Source of the DNA: CAZEAN01 sp964510225
GTDB lineage: Bacteria; Planctomycetota; Planctomycetia; Isosphaerales; Isosphaeraceae
Direction: 5' to 3'
Assembly: GCA_964510225.1 (NCBI GenBank)
Contig: CAZEAN010000063.1
Location: 1 to 34,488 of the forward strand
Length of the DNA stretch: 34,488 bases
The notes beneath the pieces were generated by a model that was given only the letters and a program-made list of their open reading frames with translations, had not been told where the DNA came from and ran no database searches. The position numbers were made by a program, and so were the translations under genes. Below, piece after piece: positions 22,969-31,918 of this stretch; position 1 is the stretch's first letter; every line of letters begins with the position of its first letter.

Positions 22969-25900
22969 GTGGCATACTCAGCTTGATGGTCCAACGTTGA
23001 CTCTTTCTGATTCATTCCCGCGTTCGATCCGAGATGATCGGCGATGATTTCAATCGGATGCAGGGCGTTGATACCCGCGAGTCCATGCACCTGACTCCGA
23101 CAGGAAAAGCCGGGGGCAGCGAGAGTCGCGTGAGGGCGGTCTCGGAGTGCCGGGAGCAAGACACGCTCGGCCAACGCCCGACTGACCTCGTAATGACCAC
23201 GCTCGTAGCCAAACGAACCCGCCATCCCGCAACATCCGGAATCGAGGATTTCTATCGAGAGGCCAGGGATCCTCGCTAATGCCTCGCGTGATCCATCGAT
23301 CCCCACCAGTGCTTTCTGTTGGCAATGCCCGTGGAGCAAAACCTCCTGCTCCGAATTAGCGAGCGGTAGGTCAGGCACTCGGGTACTGTCGGCCAGAAAC
23401 TGCTCAATCATCATCGCGTTCGAGGCAAGCGCCTTCGCGTCATCTCCGAGTCGGAAGTCGGGGTATTCATCACGAAAGGTCAGAATACAAGACGGTTCGC
23501 AACCTAAGATGGGGACTCCTTGACGCCCGAATGCAGCCAACCGACTGACGTTTTCACGAGCGTGGGACCGAGCCTGGTCAAGCAGACCTTTGGAAATTGC
23601 AGGGCGACCGCAGCAACCAGTTCCAGCAAGTTGGACTCGATATCCCGATGCTTCTAAAACCTGGACTGCGGCTCGCCCCACCCGAGGCTCGTTGTAAGTG
23701 GTAAAACAGTCGTCGAGCAAAATGACCATCCCCTGAGAGCCTGCGCGGGGGTCGGGGCGATGCCGTCGGAACCACTGACGAAGGTGGTTCCGCTCGAAGG
23801 TAGGGAGGATCCTCCGACGGTCAATCCCGGCAATCTTCTCCAGGATCCAACGAGTCGACGGATGTTTTAGGACCGGATTCGCCAGGGGTGCCAGGGTGGA
23901 CCCAATGACATTCAGCCGATGGATCTGCGACATCATCAGAGATCCGATCGGGGCAGGTCTCGACTTGTACTTTTGATAGAGGTACTCAGCCTTGAACTTG
24001 CTCATATCGACGTTCGACGGGCACTCGGTTTTGCAGGCCTTACATTGCAGGCAAAGATCGAGGGCCTTCTCCAAATCGTCGTTGACTAAGCCATCAGAGG
24101 GAAGCGAGCCCGACATCACCAAACGGAGGAGGTTCGCACGTCCTCGGGTGGAATGGTCCTCATCACGGGTGACCATATAGCTCGGGCACATCGTCCCGCC
24201 CGTCGTTTTCCGACACGCACCGACGCCAGAACAGAGTTCAACCGCGCCTGCAAAGCCACCTTGAGCCGAAAAATCGAAGGCGGTGTCAGTCGGTTCGTTT
24301 GAGGTCCGATAGTCGGTTCCATAACGGAGATCTTCACCAGGATCTGGTTCCGCAACGACCTTTCCAGGGTTGAATAGGTTCTCTGGATCAAAGGTGCTCT
24401 TAATTGTCTGGAACGCTTGGAAGAGTTCGTCGCCAAAGAGCTTCCGATTCCAACGGCTCCGGGCGAGACCATCACCATGCTCGCCGCTCATCGAGCCTCC
24501 GAACTCAAGAACGAGGTCGGAAATCTTACGACCGAGAGAACGAACCGCGTCAACGCCCTCTTGCGTTTTCATATTCAGGATCGGACGGATATGAAGACAA
24601 CCGACATCGGCATGACCGTAACATGCTGCATCGATCTGATCGGCATCGAGGACTTGCTTGAAGCGTCGATAGAACGCGGGGAGCCTCTCGACCGGAACCG
24701 CCGTATCCTCCACAAAGGCAACCGGTTTGGGATCGCCAACCATCCCCATCAAGAGCGAAAGCCCAGCCTTCCGGACCTTCCAAAAGTCGTCATTGGCAGC
24801 ATCTTGAAGTCGAGTCCGAACTCCAAGGATTCCAGGATTACCTTCAAATCGCCGGGCAAGTTCCGCTGCGCGATCCGCAAGATCAACGGCATCATCCGCA
24901 TAAAGCTGGGCCGCGAGAACCGCTTCGGGATGCCCCATTGTAAAGCTCAAGCTCTTCGCGAACTCGGGGTTTCGTCCCGCAAGTTCAAGAATGGTCTGGT
25001 CGACCATCTCGATGGCCACGGGCTTGGCTTCGAGGATCTCCGCGAGTCGATCAAGTGCACGTTCGATCGTGTCAAACGAGAGAACCACCAAGCCTTGGAA
25101 TCGCGGGGCGGGGACCAACTTAAGCTCTGCGCCAGCGACACATCCAAGCGTCCCTTCCGAACCGACAATCAACTTCGCGAGATTATATCTAGGTGAGCCC
25201 GCTGGGACATCAGGGGCCCGAATCGGGAGATCTGGGATGAATTCATCGAGGTTGTATCCGCTGACCCGCCGCAAGATCCTCGGAAAGCGTTCCCGGATCA
25301 ATCCTTCGTAACCCGCAACCGTATCTCGAACAACTGCATGGATTCGGCCGATCAAATCCTCACGTCGGCAGAGACGTTCAAGTTCTTCTGGGGTCTCTGG
25401 GCCGAGCCTGGTCAAGGAACCGTCTGCGAGCACGACGTCGAGTGACTCAATATGGTCGACCGTCTTACCGTACCGGAGCGATCGTGCACCGGCCGAGTTA
25501 TTTCCGATCATCCCACCGATCGTAGCCCGATTCGAAGTCGAAACGTCGGGGCCAAACATCAAGCCGAGTGGCTTCAAAAATGCATTGAGATCGGAGAGAA
25601 CTACGCCAGGTTGCACCGGAACTGTCATCCGATCTCGATTCACCACACCGATCTTGTTCAGGTATTTTGAGAGATCGAGAATGATCGCTCTCCCGATTGT
25701 CTGCCCCGAGAGACTTGTCGCGCTGCCTCGGGGCACGATCGGGACTTTTTCCTCCGACGCAATCCTCACGATGGTCGAGAGATCTTCCAGACGACGAGGG
25801 AGGACAACGCCGATCGGCTCAATCTGATAGAGACTCGCGTCGGTGGCGTAAAGTCCTCGACTCGCGCGATCGAACCGGACCTCTGCAGTTGATTCGCGCT

Positions 25901-25979
25901 GAATCCGCGTTTGGATCCGAGCTAGATTTGATGTCGAGGCTCGCTGCGGAGTCTTTTGATGTTGTGGGATCGAGATCAT
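22965..25979 (-). CDS. FAD-linked oxidase / Fe-S cluster fusion (GlcD-GlcF or D-lactate dehydrogenase type)
   Basis: 1004 residues. The N-terminal half is a PCMH-type FAD oxidase: VPIVPRGSATSLSGQ, FGPDVSTSNRATIGGMIGNNSAGARS, and in the cap region GHADVGCLHIRPILN and SGEHGDGLARS. A 4Fe-4S ferredoxin domain follows with CSGVGACRKTTGGTMCP and CLQCKACKTECP. The C-terminal half has two cysteine-rich CCG domains (GTGCCGRPAISKG and DSGCCGMAGSFGYE), as in GlcF and heterodisulfide reductase-type subunits. It should oxidise a 2-hydroxy acid such as D-lactate or glycolate and pass electrons through Fe-S clusters to the respiratory chain. ATG 25979 follows a strong AGGAGG with 7-8 nt spacing. The M28 peptidase gene overlaps its stop by 4 nt. 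Confidence 0.93.
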   Translation of the reverse strand: MISIPQHQKTPQRASTSNLARIQTRIQRESTAEVRFDRASRGLYATDASLYQIEPIGVVLPRRLEDLSTIVRIASEEKVPIVPRGSATSLSGQTIGRAIILDLSKYLNKIGVVNRDRMTVPVQPGVVLSDLNAFLKPLGLMFGPDVSTSNRATIGGMIGNNSAGARSLRYGKTVDHIESLDVVLADGSLTRLGPETPEELERLCRREDLIGRIHAVVRDTVAGYEGLIRERFPRILRRVSGYNLDEFIPDLPIRAPDVPAGSPRYNLAKLIVGSEGTLGCVAGAELKLVPAPRFQGLVVLSFDTIERALDRLAEILEAKPVAIEMVDQTILELAGRNPEFAKSLSFTMGHPEAVLAAQLYADDAVDLADRAAELARRFEGNPGILGVRTRLQDAANDDFWKVRKAGLSLLMGMVGDPKPVAFVEDTAVPVERLPAFYRRFKQVLDADQIDAACYGHADVGCLHIRPILNMKTQEGVDAVRSLGRKISDLVLEFGGSMSGEHGDGLARSRWNRKLFGDELFQAFQTIKSTFDPENLFNPGKVVAEPDPGEDLRYGTDYRTSNEPTDTAFDFSAQGGFAGAVELCSGVGACRKTTGGTMCPSYMVTRDEDHSTRGRANLLRLVMSGSLPSDGLVNDDLEKALDLCLQCKACKTECPSNVDMSKFKAEYLYQKYKSRPAPIGSLMMSQIHRLNVIGSTLAPLANPVLKHPSTRWILEKIAGIDRRRILPTFERNHLRQWFRRHRPDPRAGSQGMVILLDDCFTTYNEPRVGRAAVQVLEASGYRVQLAGTGCCGRPAISKGLLDQARSHARENVSRLAAFGRQGVPILGCEPSCILTFRDEYPDFRLGDDAKALASNAMMIEQFLADSTRVPDLPLANSEQEVLLHGHCQQKALVGIDGSREALARIPGLSIEILDSGCCGMAGSFGYERGHYEVSRALAERVLLPALRDRPHATLAAPGFSCRSQVHGLAGINALHPIEIIADHLGSNAGMNQKESTLDHQAEYAT

Positions 25980-26056
25980 GGAATGCCCTCCTGGCCTCAA
26001 AGAGAAGTAGATTTACTTTAGTCCAACCTCCAAGATGATTCTATCCACCAACAGAA

Positions 26057-26086
26057 AGAGCGTTGATCTTGCAAGATCAACGCTCT
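26057..26086. terminator. Perfect 15-bp palindromic terminator-like hairpin
   Basis: AGAGCGTTGATCTTG is followed directly by its exact reverse complement. It lies 55 nt beyond the stop of the DUF1559 gene, and on that (minus) strand is followed by a TTTCTGTTGG stretch. It probably ends the DUF1559 transcript and insulates the FAD/Fe-S operon. Confidence 0.7.
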
Positions 26087-26141
26087 GGGTAGAATCGGGG
26101 TCAGTCAACTGACCAGTGCATCAGCAGGCATTAGACCAAGA

Positions 26142-27173
26142 TCAGAATTGATCTGCACTGATGACTTCGCGACCATTTCGCGTCGAAAGAGCCTGATAGA
26201 CACCAAGAGTCGTGCCTGGTTCAAGTGCGTAGGTGGTGTTCCAGAAGCCACCACTCGCAGTCAGCCCGATCGGTCGACCAGTCGTACGGTCCAGCGGCCA
26301 GCTTTCGATCGTGTCTTTGAGGAACTTCACGGAACCATCGGCAAAAGCAAAGTTAGCGCCGGCAGGGTGCAAGCTCGAAGCCGAGGAGATGAAGATCGAT
26401 CCCCAGAGCCCGTCGGGCAGGTCTTCGATTCTTTTGTGCGGGTTCAGCGGCCACATGGTGCTAAACTGAGTGTCACCAAACGCACCGGAGGTCCACCAGA
26501 ACCAATGGGGCTTGTCCGCTTCAGCGAGAAGGCCGTGAGCACGCTCACCCAAGAGAATTGTGTTGCTGGTTCCATCTTTGATGTCGGCGAACGAAATTCG
26601 GCTACCGACGCAGAAGATCCCCTTGTTGTTTGCACGGGTTGATGCCTCTTGACTGTAAGTAAAGTCAGGATTGGTCAATTGGTTCAAGGTGTTGGTGAAC
26701 CAAGGACCGGAGTTCCCAGCGTAGCTCGTGTGCGCTTGGTCACGACCATCGACCTGATCAATATTGCTGACAGTCGGGTCGCTAGGGCACCAGAAAGTTT
26801 CGATCCCAACACCATGGATCGTCTCGTTTTCGGCCATCCAGGGAGTTAGGTCGAAGTTGATCGCATCGAACGCATTATTCTGTTCGATGTACGGCAGGAT
26901 CGGCTGCATCGGTCCGCCTGCTGAGGTCACCCAACCCGGTTGGCCTGGAATCCACATCCAGAGGAGGCCGTAGGGCATTACTTCGTTGACATCATGATAA
27001 TTGTGGAACGCCAGTGCCAACTGCTTCAAGTTGTTGGTGCACTGAGCGCGGCGGGCGGCTTCGCGAGCCGACTGCACTGCAGGGAGTAAAAGGGCGATCA
27101 AGACACCGATGATCGCAATGACGACCAGCAGCTCGATCAAGGTAAAACCAGCCTGACGAGCACGGCGGTTCAT
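26142..27173 (-). CDS. DUF1559 protein with prepilin-type N-terminal methylation segment
   Basis: 343 residues. The N terminus is a type IV pilin-like signal (QAGFTLIELLVVIAIIGVLIAL), cleaved and methylated before Phe in the family, followed by LLPAVQSAREAARRAQCTNNLKQLALAFHNYHD. Near the C terminus is HPAGANFAFADGSVKFL, the H-x9-DG motif. DUF1559 proteins are present in dozens of copies in many planctomycetes and are thought to be pseudopilin-like surface proteins; their role is unknown. ATG 27173 follows AAAGGAG with 7 nt spacing. A 169-nt gap separates it from a small lipoprotein gene upstream, and a perfect palindrome lies behind its stop. Confidence 0.95.
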   Translation of the reverse strand: MNRRARQAGFTLIELLVVIAIIGVLIALLLPAVQSAREAARRAQCTNNLKQLALAFHNYHDVNEVMPYGLLWMWIPGQPGWVTSAGGPMQPILPYIEQNNAFDAINFDLTPWMAENETIHGVGIETFWCPSDPTVSNIDQVDGRDQAHTSYAGNSGPWFTNTLNQLTNPDFTYSQEASTRANNKGIFCVGSRISFADIKDGTSNTILLGERAHGLLAEADKPHWFWWTSGAFGDTQFSTMWPLNPHKRIEDLPDGLWGSIFISSASSLHPAGANFAFADGSVKFLKDTIESWPLDRTTGRPIGLTASGGFWNTTYALEPGTTLGVYQALSTRNGREVISADQF

Positions 27174-27342
27174 GGGTACGCTCCTTTGTCAGAAGAGGGA
27201 AAAGAATGCGCAATCGTAAATAATCAACGTATTCTGGTTGCGGCTTCTCGATCATGTAGGGAAAGCCGCCACCAGCGGATCGAAGACACCCGTCGAACGG
27301 GGTCAAGTCGAAGACTTCCGTGCAACAAGTCCCTGGAGAGGC

Positions 27343-27630
27343 TCAATTCCCGTCGGTGGCCCCGGTCGAGGTGGGATCGGGAGCATTCTCTTTGCCACCG
27401 AAGGTTGCGTTTTTGATTCCAGCGCCCACGGCGCGATCATCTTCGGGAGATTCTGAGCCAAGCGGATTCGAAATATTCGACTGAACTGCCCCGCGGTCGG
27501 GTCCGACTTCGATGCTATTCATCTGGGGATCCCCGCAGCCGATCACAACCAGGAGTGATACCGCAAGAAGCATCGATAAGATCAGTCGGATATTCTGAAA
27601 AGATGAGTCTGCTCTGTGTAGATTGCTCAT
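27343..27630 (-). CDS. Small lipoprotein
   Basis: 95 residues. The signal segment LILSMLLAVSLLVVIGCGDP contains a lipobox (VIGC), so the mature protein should begin at that Cys and be lipid-anchored. The rest is short, polar and probably flexible, ending NAPDPTSTGATDGN. It lies upstream of, and in the same direction as, a DUF1559 gene; small lipoproteins paired with DUF1559 genes are common in planctomycetes, although usually in the other order as I recall. ATG 27630 has only a weak upstream site (AAGAAG). No function is known. Confidence 0.7.
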   Translation of the reverse strand: MSNLHRADSSFQNIRLILSMLLAVSLLVVIGCGDPQMNSIEVGPDRGAVQSNISNPLGSESPEDDRAVGAGIKNATFGGKENAPDPTSTGATDGN

Positions 27631-27930
27631 GCGAAGAAACTTCTTGATTAGAACAAGTGCATGTAAGGGATCGCCGACGTTCCCGCCTTGCAGTGGTGAT
27701 TGGATAATTTTTCAATAACCTCGGCAGGGAGAGAGAGGTGAGATCTAATGATCAAATGAAGAAGCCAAGGTTAAGAAATAGCCATCATGAAGCGTAGATT
27801 TTGCGAGGTCAAGAAAAAAATTAGTTGAAGGAAGCCCTGTCGAGTCCAAACCCGTGCCTGAGGTCAGATCAACGTCAAGAGTGACATCTCATTTCGACCT
27901 GGCATAGCAGCAATTCCTGCCATGACAAAA
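27631..27930. other. 300-nt intergenic region, no gene seen
   Basis: It lies between the BNR-4 gene stop and the lipoprotein start, both on the minus strand. It is more AT-rich than its surroundings, with A-runs near 27811-27820. No open frame looks coding. A weak hairpin at 27900-27922 (TGGCA/TGCCA) lacks a T-run. The lipoprotein promoter should be here, but I cannot name it. Confidence 0.4.
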
Positions 27931-29349
27931 TCAGCGCAAGTCATTGTTGCGATTTGCTTTAGAATCCATCATTGCGGGCAGCCGCCAAACGCGCTCGCCA
28001 TTCAAGTCGGTGATGTACAAATAGGATTCTGACGGTTCCAGCGGATTTCCGTCCGCCCAGAGCGCCGCGAACTCAGGATGATAGTTCAATGGCCTCCGGA
28101 CATAGGTATGGTTCCGCTGACTCTCTCTAGTGACCTGCTTTAGCTGAGACCAGGTGAGCCCCTGATCCAACGATTCCCAGATCACCACCTCACCACCGGC
28201 ACCACAGGGCTGAGGACCGGGGTCGGTCGGCGCAATCAGGCGCCATCGATTCGCACTCAAGATATAGATTGAGCCGTGATCGTAATTGTGATCGGAAGTC
28301 GTCACGGTTCGGATTGCCCATTGATCACCCCGCCAATGCGCTGTCCGCCAGGTCCTTGGATTGTTCTTGGGTCCTGCCTCGAAACCGCAACTAGTCAGGA
28401 AGAGGATGATCGGATTGCCTTCGGAGTCGAACTGAAGGTCCTTGAGATAAACGAGCAATGATTCGTCCTGATAGTCGTGGACGAGTGTTGGGTGATCGGT
28501 CAACGTCATCGGCGTCTCGACAAGCTCACCGAGGCTCGACTGCCAGGTGCGACCAAAGTCTCGCGATTCAACATAGTAAAGGTTGGTCCGCGCATTGAGA
28601 CCGACTGGCTCTGGATGCATGTTGAAAGCGGTCGCAATCTGATCGACGCCGAGCCAACTCACCTGATAGTGGCCGAGTTCCATCCGAGCCAAGCGCGCAG
28701 GGTTTGTCCAGTCGACACCGTCCTGGCTCATCATTTGATAGAGAGAGCGACCGCCTTGGTATCGGGTGTGAAGCAGCAAGAAGCCGAAGTCGTCGTGATA
28801 CCAAGGCTGCCCGTACGAGAAATTTGTCTCCGCGACCAGTTCAAATCGATCGATCTCGAAGGGCCGGGTGCTCCGGTGGATGAAGGCAGAACGGGCTGTT
28901 CCATGGGCGTTCGAAAAAACCCAGAGGTAGCCGTCGCGGTCGATCGTTAGCGTTGGGTTGTCATGAGCGTCTGTGGTCTTCTTGTCCAGGAGAATCACCG
29001 GTCGAGGGACGGTATCAGTGGCATGGTCGTAGTAAGAGACCATGATTAAGAGTCGGTTTTCCGACTCCGATCGTCCTCCATAGACAAAGAAGGTCTTCTC
29101 CGCCTCTTCTGCATACACGGCAATCGGCATGTGCTGCTGAGGATAGGTCGCAAAACCACCGCTGTACTTATAACGATATTGATCTCCGGAAGGCTGATTC
29201 GCGTACCAGATTCCTCGATAACCATCGGCCCGCGGTAACGATCCGGCGTCTTGGCTCTTTGCTGACTGTCCCAACCAGGTCGAGAGGCCGAACACGGAAA
29301 TGATCAGCAACCAGCCCTTGAGCACTCGGCGTGCAACGGTAGTGCTCAT
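27931..29349 (-). CDS. Secreted BNR-4 repeat protein, polysaccharide lyase-like
   Basis: 472 residues. An N-terminal signal peptide (VLKGWLLIISVFGLSTWLGQ) is followed by a seven-bladed-propeller-type BNR family. Recognisable segments are YRGIWYANQPSGDQYRYKYSGG, KTFFVYGGRS, DAHDNPTLTIDRDGYLWVFSNAHGTARS, YGQPWYHDDFGFLLLHTRY and GHYQVSWLGVD. This matches the BNR_4 domain found in secreted proteins and in PL24/PL25-like ulvan lyase relatives; whether this one is catalytic is unknown. AAGGAG lies 11 nt before ATG 29349 and 5 nt before an in-frame TTG at 29355, so either start is possible. It follows the ALDH gene by 42 nt and may be co-transcribed with it. Confidence 0.85.
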   Translation of the reverse strand: MSTTVARRVLKGWLLIISVFGLSTWLGQSAKSQDAGSLPRADGYRGIWYANQPSGDQYRYKYSGGFATYPQQHMPIAVYAEEAEKTFFVYGGRSESENRLLIMVSYYDHATDTVPRPVILLDKKTTDAHDNPTLTIDRDGYLWVFSNAHGTARSAFIHRSTRPFEIDRFELVAETNFSYGQPWYHDDFGFLLLHTRYQGGRSLYQMMSQDGVDWTNPARLARMELGHYQVSWLGVDQIATAFNMHPEPVGLNARTNLYYVESRDFGRTWQSSLGELVETPMTLTDHPTLVHDYQDESLLVYLKDLQFDSEGNPIILFLTSCGFEAGPKNNPRTWRTAHWRGDQWAIRTVTTSDHNYDHGSIYILSANRWRLIAPTDPGPQPCGAGGEVVIWESLDQGLTWSQLKQVTRESQRNHTYVRRPLNYHPEFAALWADGNPLEPSESYLYITDLNGERVWRLPAMMDSKANRNNDLR

Positions 29350-29391
29350 AAACAAGTCTACTCCTTCATCGGAAAACGATGTCTCAGTGCA

Positions 29392-30921
29392 TCAATATTC
29401 GACGTCGAACTGGACCCCTTGAGCTAGCGGGAGCCCCGCCCCGTAGTTGATCGTGCAGGTCTGTCGTCTCATATAGGCCTTCCAGGCATCCGAGCCCGCC
29501 TCGCGACCACCTCCGGTGGCCTTCTCACCACCGAAGGCACCGCCGATCTCGGCGCCCGATGTCCCAATGTTGACGTTCGCGATCCCACAGTCAGAGCCTG
29601 AGGCCGAGAGGAATTGCTCCGTTTCATGGAGATTCTGAGAAAATATCGCCGACGAGAGTCCTTGTTCCACTTGGTTCTGGATCGCGATCGCTTCATCAAG
29701 TTCACGATAGGAAATCACGAAGAGAATCGGCGCAAAGGTCTCGTGAGCGACGATCTTCATTGTCGGGGAAGCCCGAACGAGGGTTGGTTCGACAAAGAAG
29801 CCGGAGCGTTCGAGCCGACGGCCTCCGTAAACGACTTCCCCACCTTCAGATCGGGCGATCTCCAGGGTTTTCATCATCTGACCAACCGCCCCCTCGGTAA
29901 TCAATGGCCCCATCAAGACGCCGTCCTCAGCGGGATCACCGATCTTGATGCTCTTGTAAGCGTTCTTGAGTCGATCAATGAACTGCTCGGCAACAGATTC
30001 ATGAATGATCAAGCGACGGAGTGTCGTGCAACGCTGCCCGGCAGTCCCGACCGCCGCAAATGCCACCGCTCGCAGCGCCAGTGCGAGATCCGCATGCTCA
30101 GTCACAATAATCGCGTTGTTGCCACCGAGTTCTAAGAGGGAACGACCGAGTCGACCTCCGACCAACGGTGCCAGAGCACGACCCATCGCCGTGCTTCCCG
30201 TCGCTGATATCAACGGGAGCCGTTCATCTTCCGCCATCTTCCGAGCAATCTCAGCACCCCCGATGACCAGGCTAAAGAGTCCATCGAGCCCTTCGATTGA
30301 CTCACCCGCGACCACCTCATTGACGATTTTCTGAACCGCAATCGCCGTCAGAGGTGCCAATGGTGAAGGCTTCCAGATCATCGAGTCTCCGGCAACGGCT
30401 GCGACCATCGCATTCCAGGACCAGACCGCAACCGGAAAGTTAAACGCGGTGATAATGCCAACTGGTCCGAGGGGATGCCACTGCTCGAACATCCGGTGAT
30501 CAGGTCGCTCGCTAGCGATCGTGAGACCATAAAGCTGCCGCGAGAGGCCAACGGCAAAGTCGGCCATATCGATCATCTCTTGGACTTCCCCTTCACCTTC
30601 AGAGCGGATCTTGCCGACCTCAAGCGTCACCAGACGACCAAGTTCGGTCTTAGAATTCCGGAGCGCTTGGCCGATCTTCCGAACAAGCTCACCACGGATT
30701 GGCGGAGGCAGCGTCCGCCACTTCTCGAAAGCATGCAAGGAACGCTCAGCTACCCGATTATATGACTGAGCCGACGCCCCGATCACTGTTGCAATCGGCT
30801 CCCCGGTCGATGGGTTGATCGAGACAATTTCCTCACCTGCGGGGTCAGTCTGCCAATCACCATCGAAAACGCCAGGGTGTTTATCCTTAATCTCGAATCG
30901 CGCTAGAAGATCGTGAGACAT
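29392..30921 (-). CDS. Aldehyde dehydrogenase, ALDH7 (aminoadipate-semialdehyde dehydrogenase) type
   Basis: 509 residues, the normal length. Catalytic residues are visible: Asn161 in ITAFNFPVA, Lys184 in IWKPSPLAP, Glu264 in LLELGGNNA, and the nucleophile Cys298 in TAGQRCTTLRRL. The C-terminal NIGTSGAEIGGAFGGEKATGGG and LPLAQGVQFD segments are typical of the antiquitin/ALDH7 group, which oxidises alpha-aminoadipic semialdehyde in lysine breakdown with NAD. Other aldehydes are possible. I chose ATG 30921 because MSHDLLARFEIKDKHPGV starts where the family does; a frame running back to 31158 has a non-conserved leader and would cross the divergent Uma2 gene. No clear ribosome-binding site is seen. 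Confidence 0.92.
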   Translation of the reverse strand: MSHDLLARFEIKDKHPGVFDGDWQTDPAGEEIVSINPSTGEPIATVIGASAQSYNRVAERSLHAFEKWRTLPPPIRGELVRKIGQALRNSKTELGRLVTLEVGKIRSEGEGEVQEMIDMADFAVGLSRQLYGLTIASERPDHRMFEQWHPLGPVGIITAFNFPVAVWSWNAMVAAVAGDSMIWKPSPLAPLTAIAVQKIVNEVVAGESIEGLDGLFSLVIGGAEIARKMAEDERLPLISATGSTAMGRALAPLVGGRLGRSLLELGGNNAIIVTEHADLALALRAVAFAAVGTAGQRCTTLRRLIIHESVAEQFIDRLKNAYKSIKIGDPAEDGVLMGPLITEGAVGQMMKTLEIARSEGGEVVYGGRRLERSGFFVEPTLVRASPTMKIVAHETFAPILFVISYRELDEAIAIQNQVEQGLSSAIFSQNLHETEQFLSASGSDCGIANVNIGTSGAEIGGAFGGEKATGGGREAGSDAWKAYMRRQTCTINYGAGLPLAQGVQFDVEY

Positions 30922-31014
30922 TGATATATAACCAGGCTTTCTGACTGTTAGTAGGTGGACACAAGGTTGTCGTCTCGTTCCATCATCTGATCGCCTTGAT
31001 CGATCCACAAGGAG

Positions 31015-31030
31015 GGAACTCCGTAGTTCC
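31015..31030. repeat. 6-bp inverted repeat between divergent ALDH and Uma2 genes
   Basis: GGAACT-CCGT-AGTTCC in the 165-nt shared upstream region, next to a TATCAT sequence at 31033-31038. It could be an operator or a small leader hairpin of the Uma2 transcript. No regulator is identified. Confidence 0.35.
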
Positions 31031-31086
31031 GCTATCATTAATTGGGGATCATCCAAGCCCTGCAGGACATTTGGAGAAGAATAATC

Positions 31087-31680
31087 ATGAGCACAATTAT
31101 TGATTTCGAGCGCCATTATACACCCGAAGAACTTCAGAACCTCCCAGACGCAGACCATTATGAGCTAGTTGATGGTCATCTTGTGGAGCCGAGGATGAGC
31201 ACGACATCGAGTCGAGTCACGACGAAGTTGATCATTCGAGTCGGCCAATACTCTGAAGCCAGTCAACTCGGCGAAGTATTCGAATCTTCTAATATGTACC
31301 GCTGTTTTCCACATCGACCCAACATCATCCGCAAACCCGACCTCTCGTTTATCCGACGCGATCGATTTCGCTCGCAGTATCTCGAGCAGAACATCCTGAC
31401 CATCGCTCCCGACCTCGCCGTCGAGGTAATCTCGCCGAATGATGATGCCGAGGATCTTGAGATCAAGGTCTTTGACTACTTGAAAGCGGGGGTTCAACTC
31501 GTCTGGTTAATCTTTCCGATCGCTCGACTCGGTCGGGTCCACCAGCACGATGGGCTGATTAAATCGATCACCGAAGACCAAGTTCTTGACGGACTCGATG
31601 TTCTTCCCGGATTTCAGTGTCAACTCAGCGAGGTTCTCCTCCCACCTCTCAACGCTGACGGTTCGGATCAGTTGAGTTGA
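31087..31680 (+). CDS. Uma2 family (DUF820) endonuclease-like protein
   Basis: 197 residues. Family features are HYELVDGHLVEPRMST near 24-39, RKPDLSFIRRDRF with Asp85, PDLAVEVISPND with Glu113, then a downstream Lys and YLKAGVQLVWLIFP. These form the PD-(D/E)xK nuclease-like core (D...ExV...K). Uma2 proteins occur in many copies in cyanobacteria and planctomycetes; their biological role is unclear and few have been tested for nuclease activity. ATG 31087 follows GGAG at a distance of about 10 nt. A longer frame from 31042 is less likely. It stands alone, divergent from the ALDH gene and 238 nt ahead of selB. Confidence 0.88.
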   Translation: MSTIIDFERHYTPEELQNLPDADHYELVDGHLVEPRMSTTSSRVTTKLIIRVGQYSEASQLGEVFESSNMYRCFPHRPNIIRKPDLSFIRRDRFRSQYLEQNILTIAPDLAVEVISPNDDAEDLEIKVFDYLKAGVQLVWLIFPIARLGRVHQHDGLIKSITEDQVLDGLDVLPGFQCQLSEVLLPPLNADGSDQLS

Positions 31681-31799
31681 CGGCTAAAGCGGGGCCAATC
31701 TCTTCGTGAACGAGGCATCTCTGAAAGGGTGTCTTCGAATTCCTCGAATCAAGAAGATAAGTCATCCGCCATGTTCGCTATAAAATTTCAAACATACCC

Positions 31800-31830
31800 T
31801 GTAATGGACCCCGTAATCTAGAACATTACA
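31800..31830. repeat. Inverted repeat upstream of selB
   Basis: TGTAATG (31800-31806) and CATTACA (31824-31830) form 7-bp arms with a 17-nt spacer. They lie about 90 nt before the selB ATG and just after an AT-rich TATAAAAT stretch near 31780. The layout suggests a promoter with an operator, but I find no good -35 for that -10 and cannot name a regulator. Confidence 0.35.
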
Positions 31831-31918
31831 TACTGGTAGCTAGAGGCCGAGTCACAATAGTACGGAAATGAGGACGCACGTCCGACCGTCTAATCGTTCG
31901 AACCCTGGAGTGTGATTA

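Noticed and set aside
26057..26086. 30-bp palindrome as a mobile-element end or integration site
   Set aside because: Single copy, no target duplication or transposase nearby; its place after the DUF1559 stop fits a terminator.
27900..27922. TGGCA/TGCCA hairpin as a terminator of the BNR-4 gene
   Set aside because: Short stem, long loop and no T-run on either side.
31840..31918. Possible selenocysteine tRNA ahead of selB
   Set aside because: A GTTCGAACC sequence at 31896-31904 resembles a T loop, but there is no matching T stem, acceptor stem or TCA anticodon arm.
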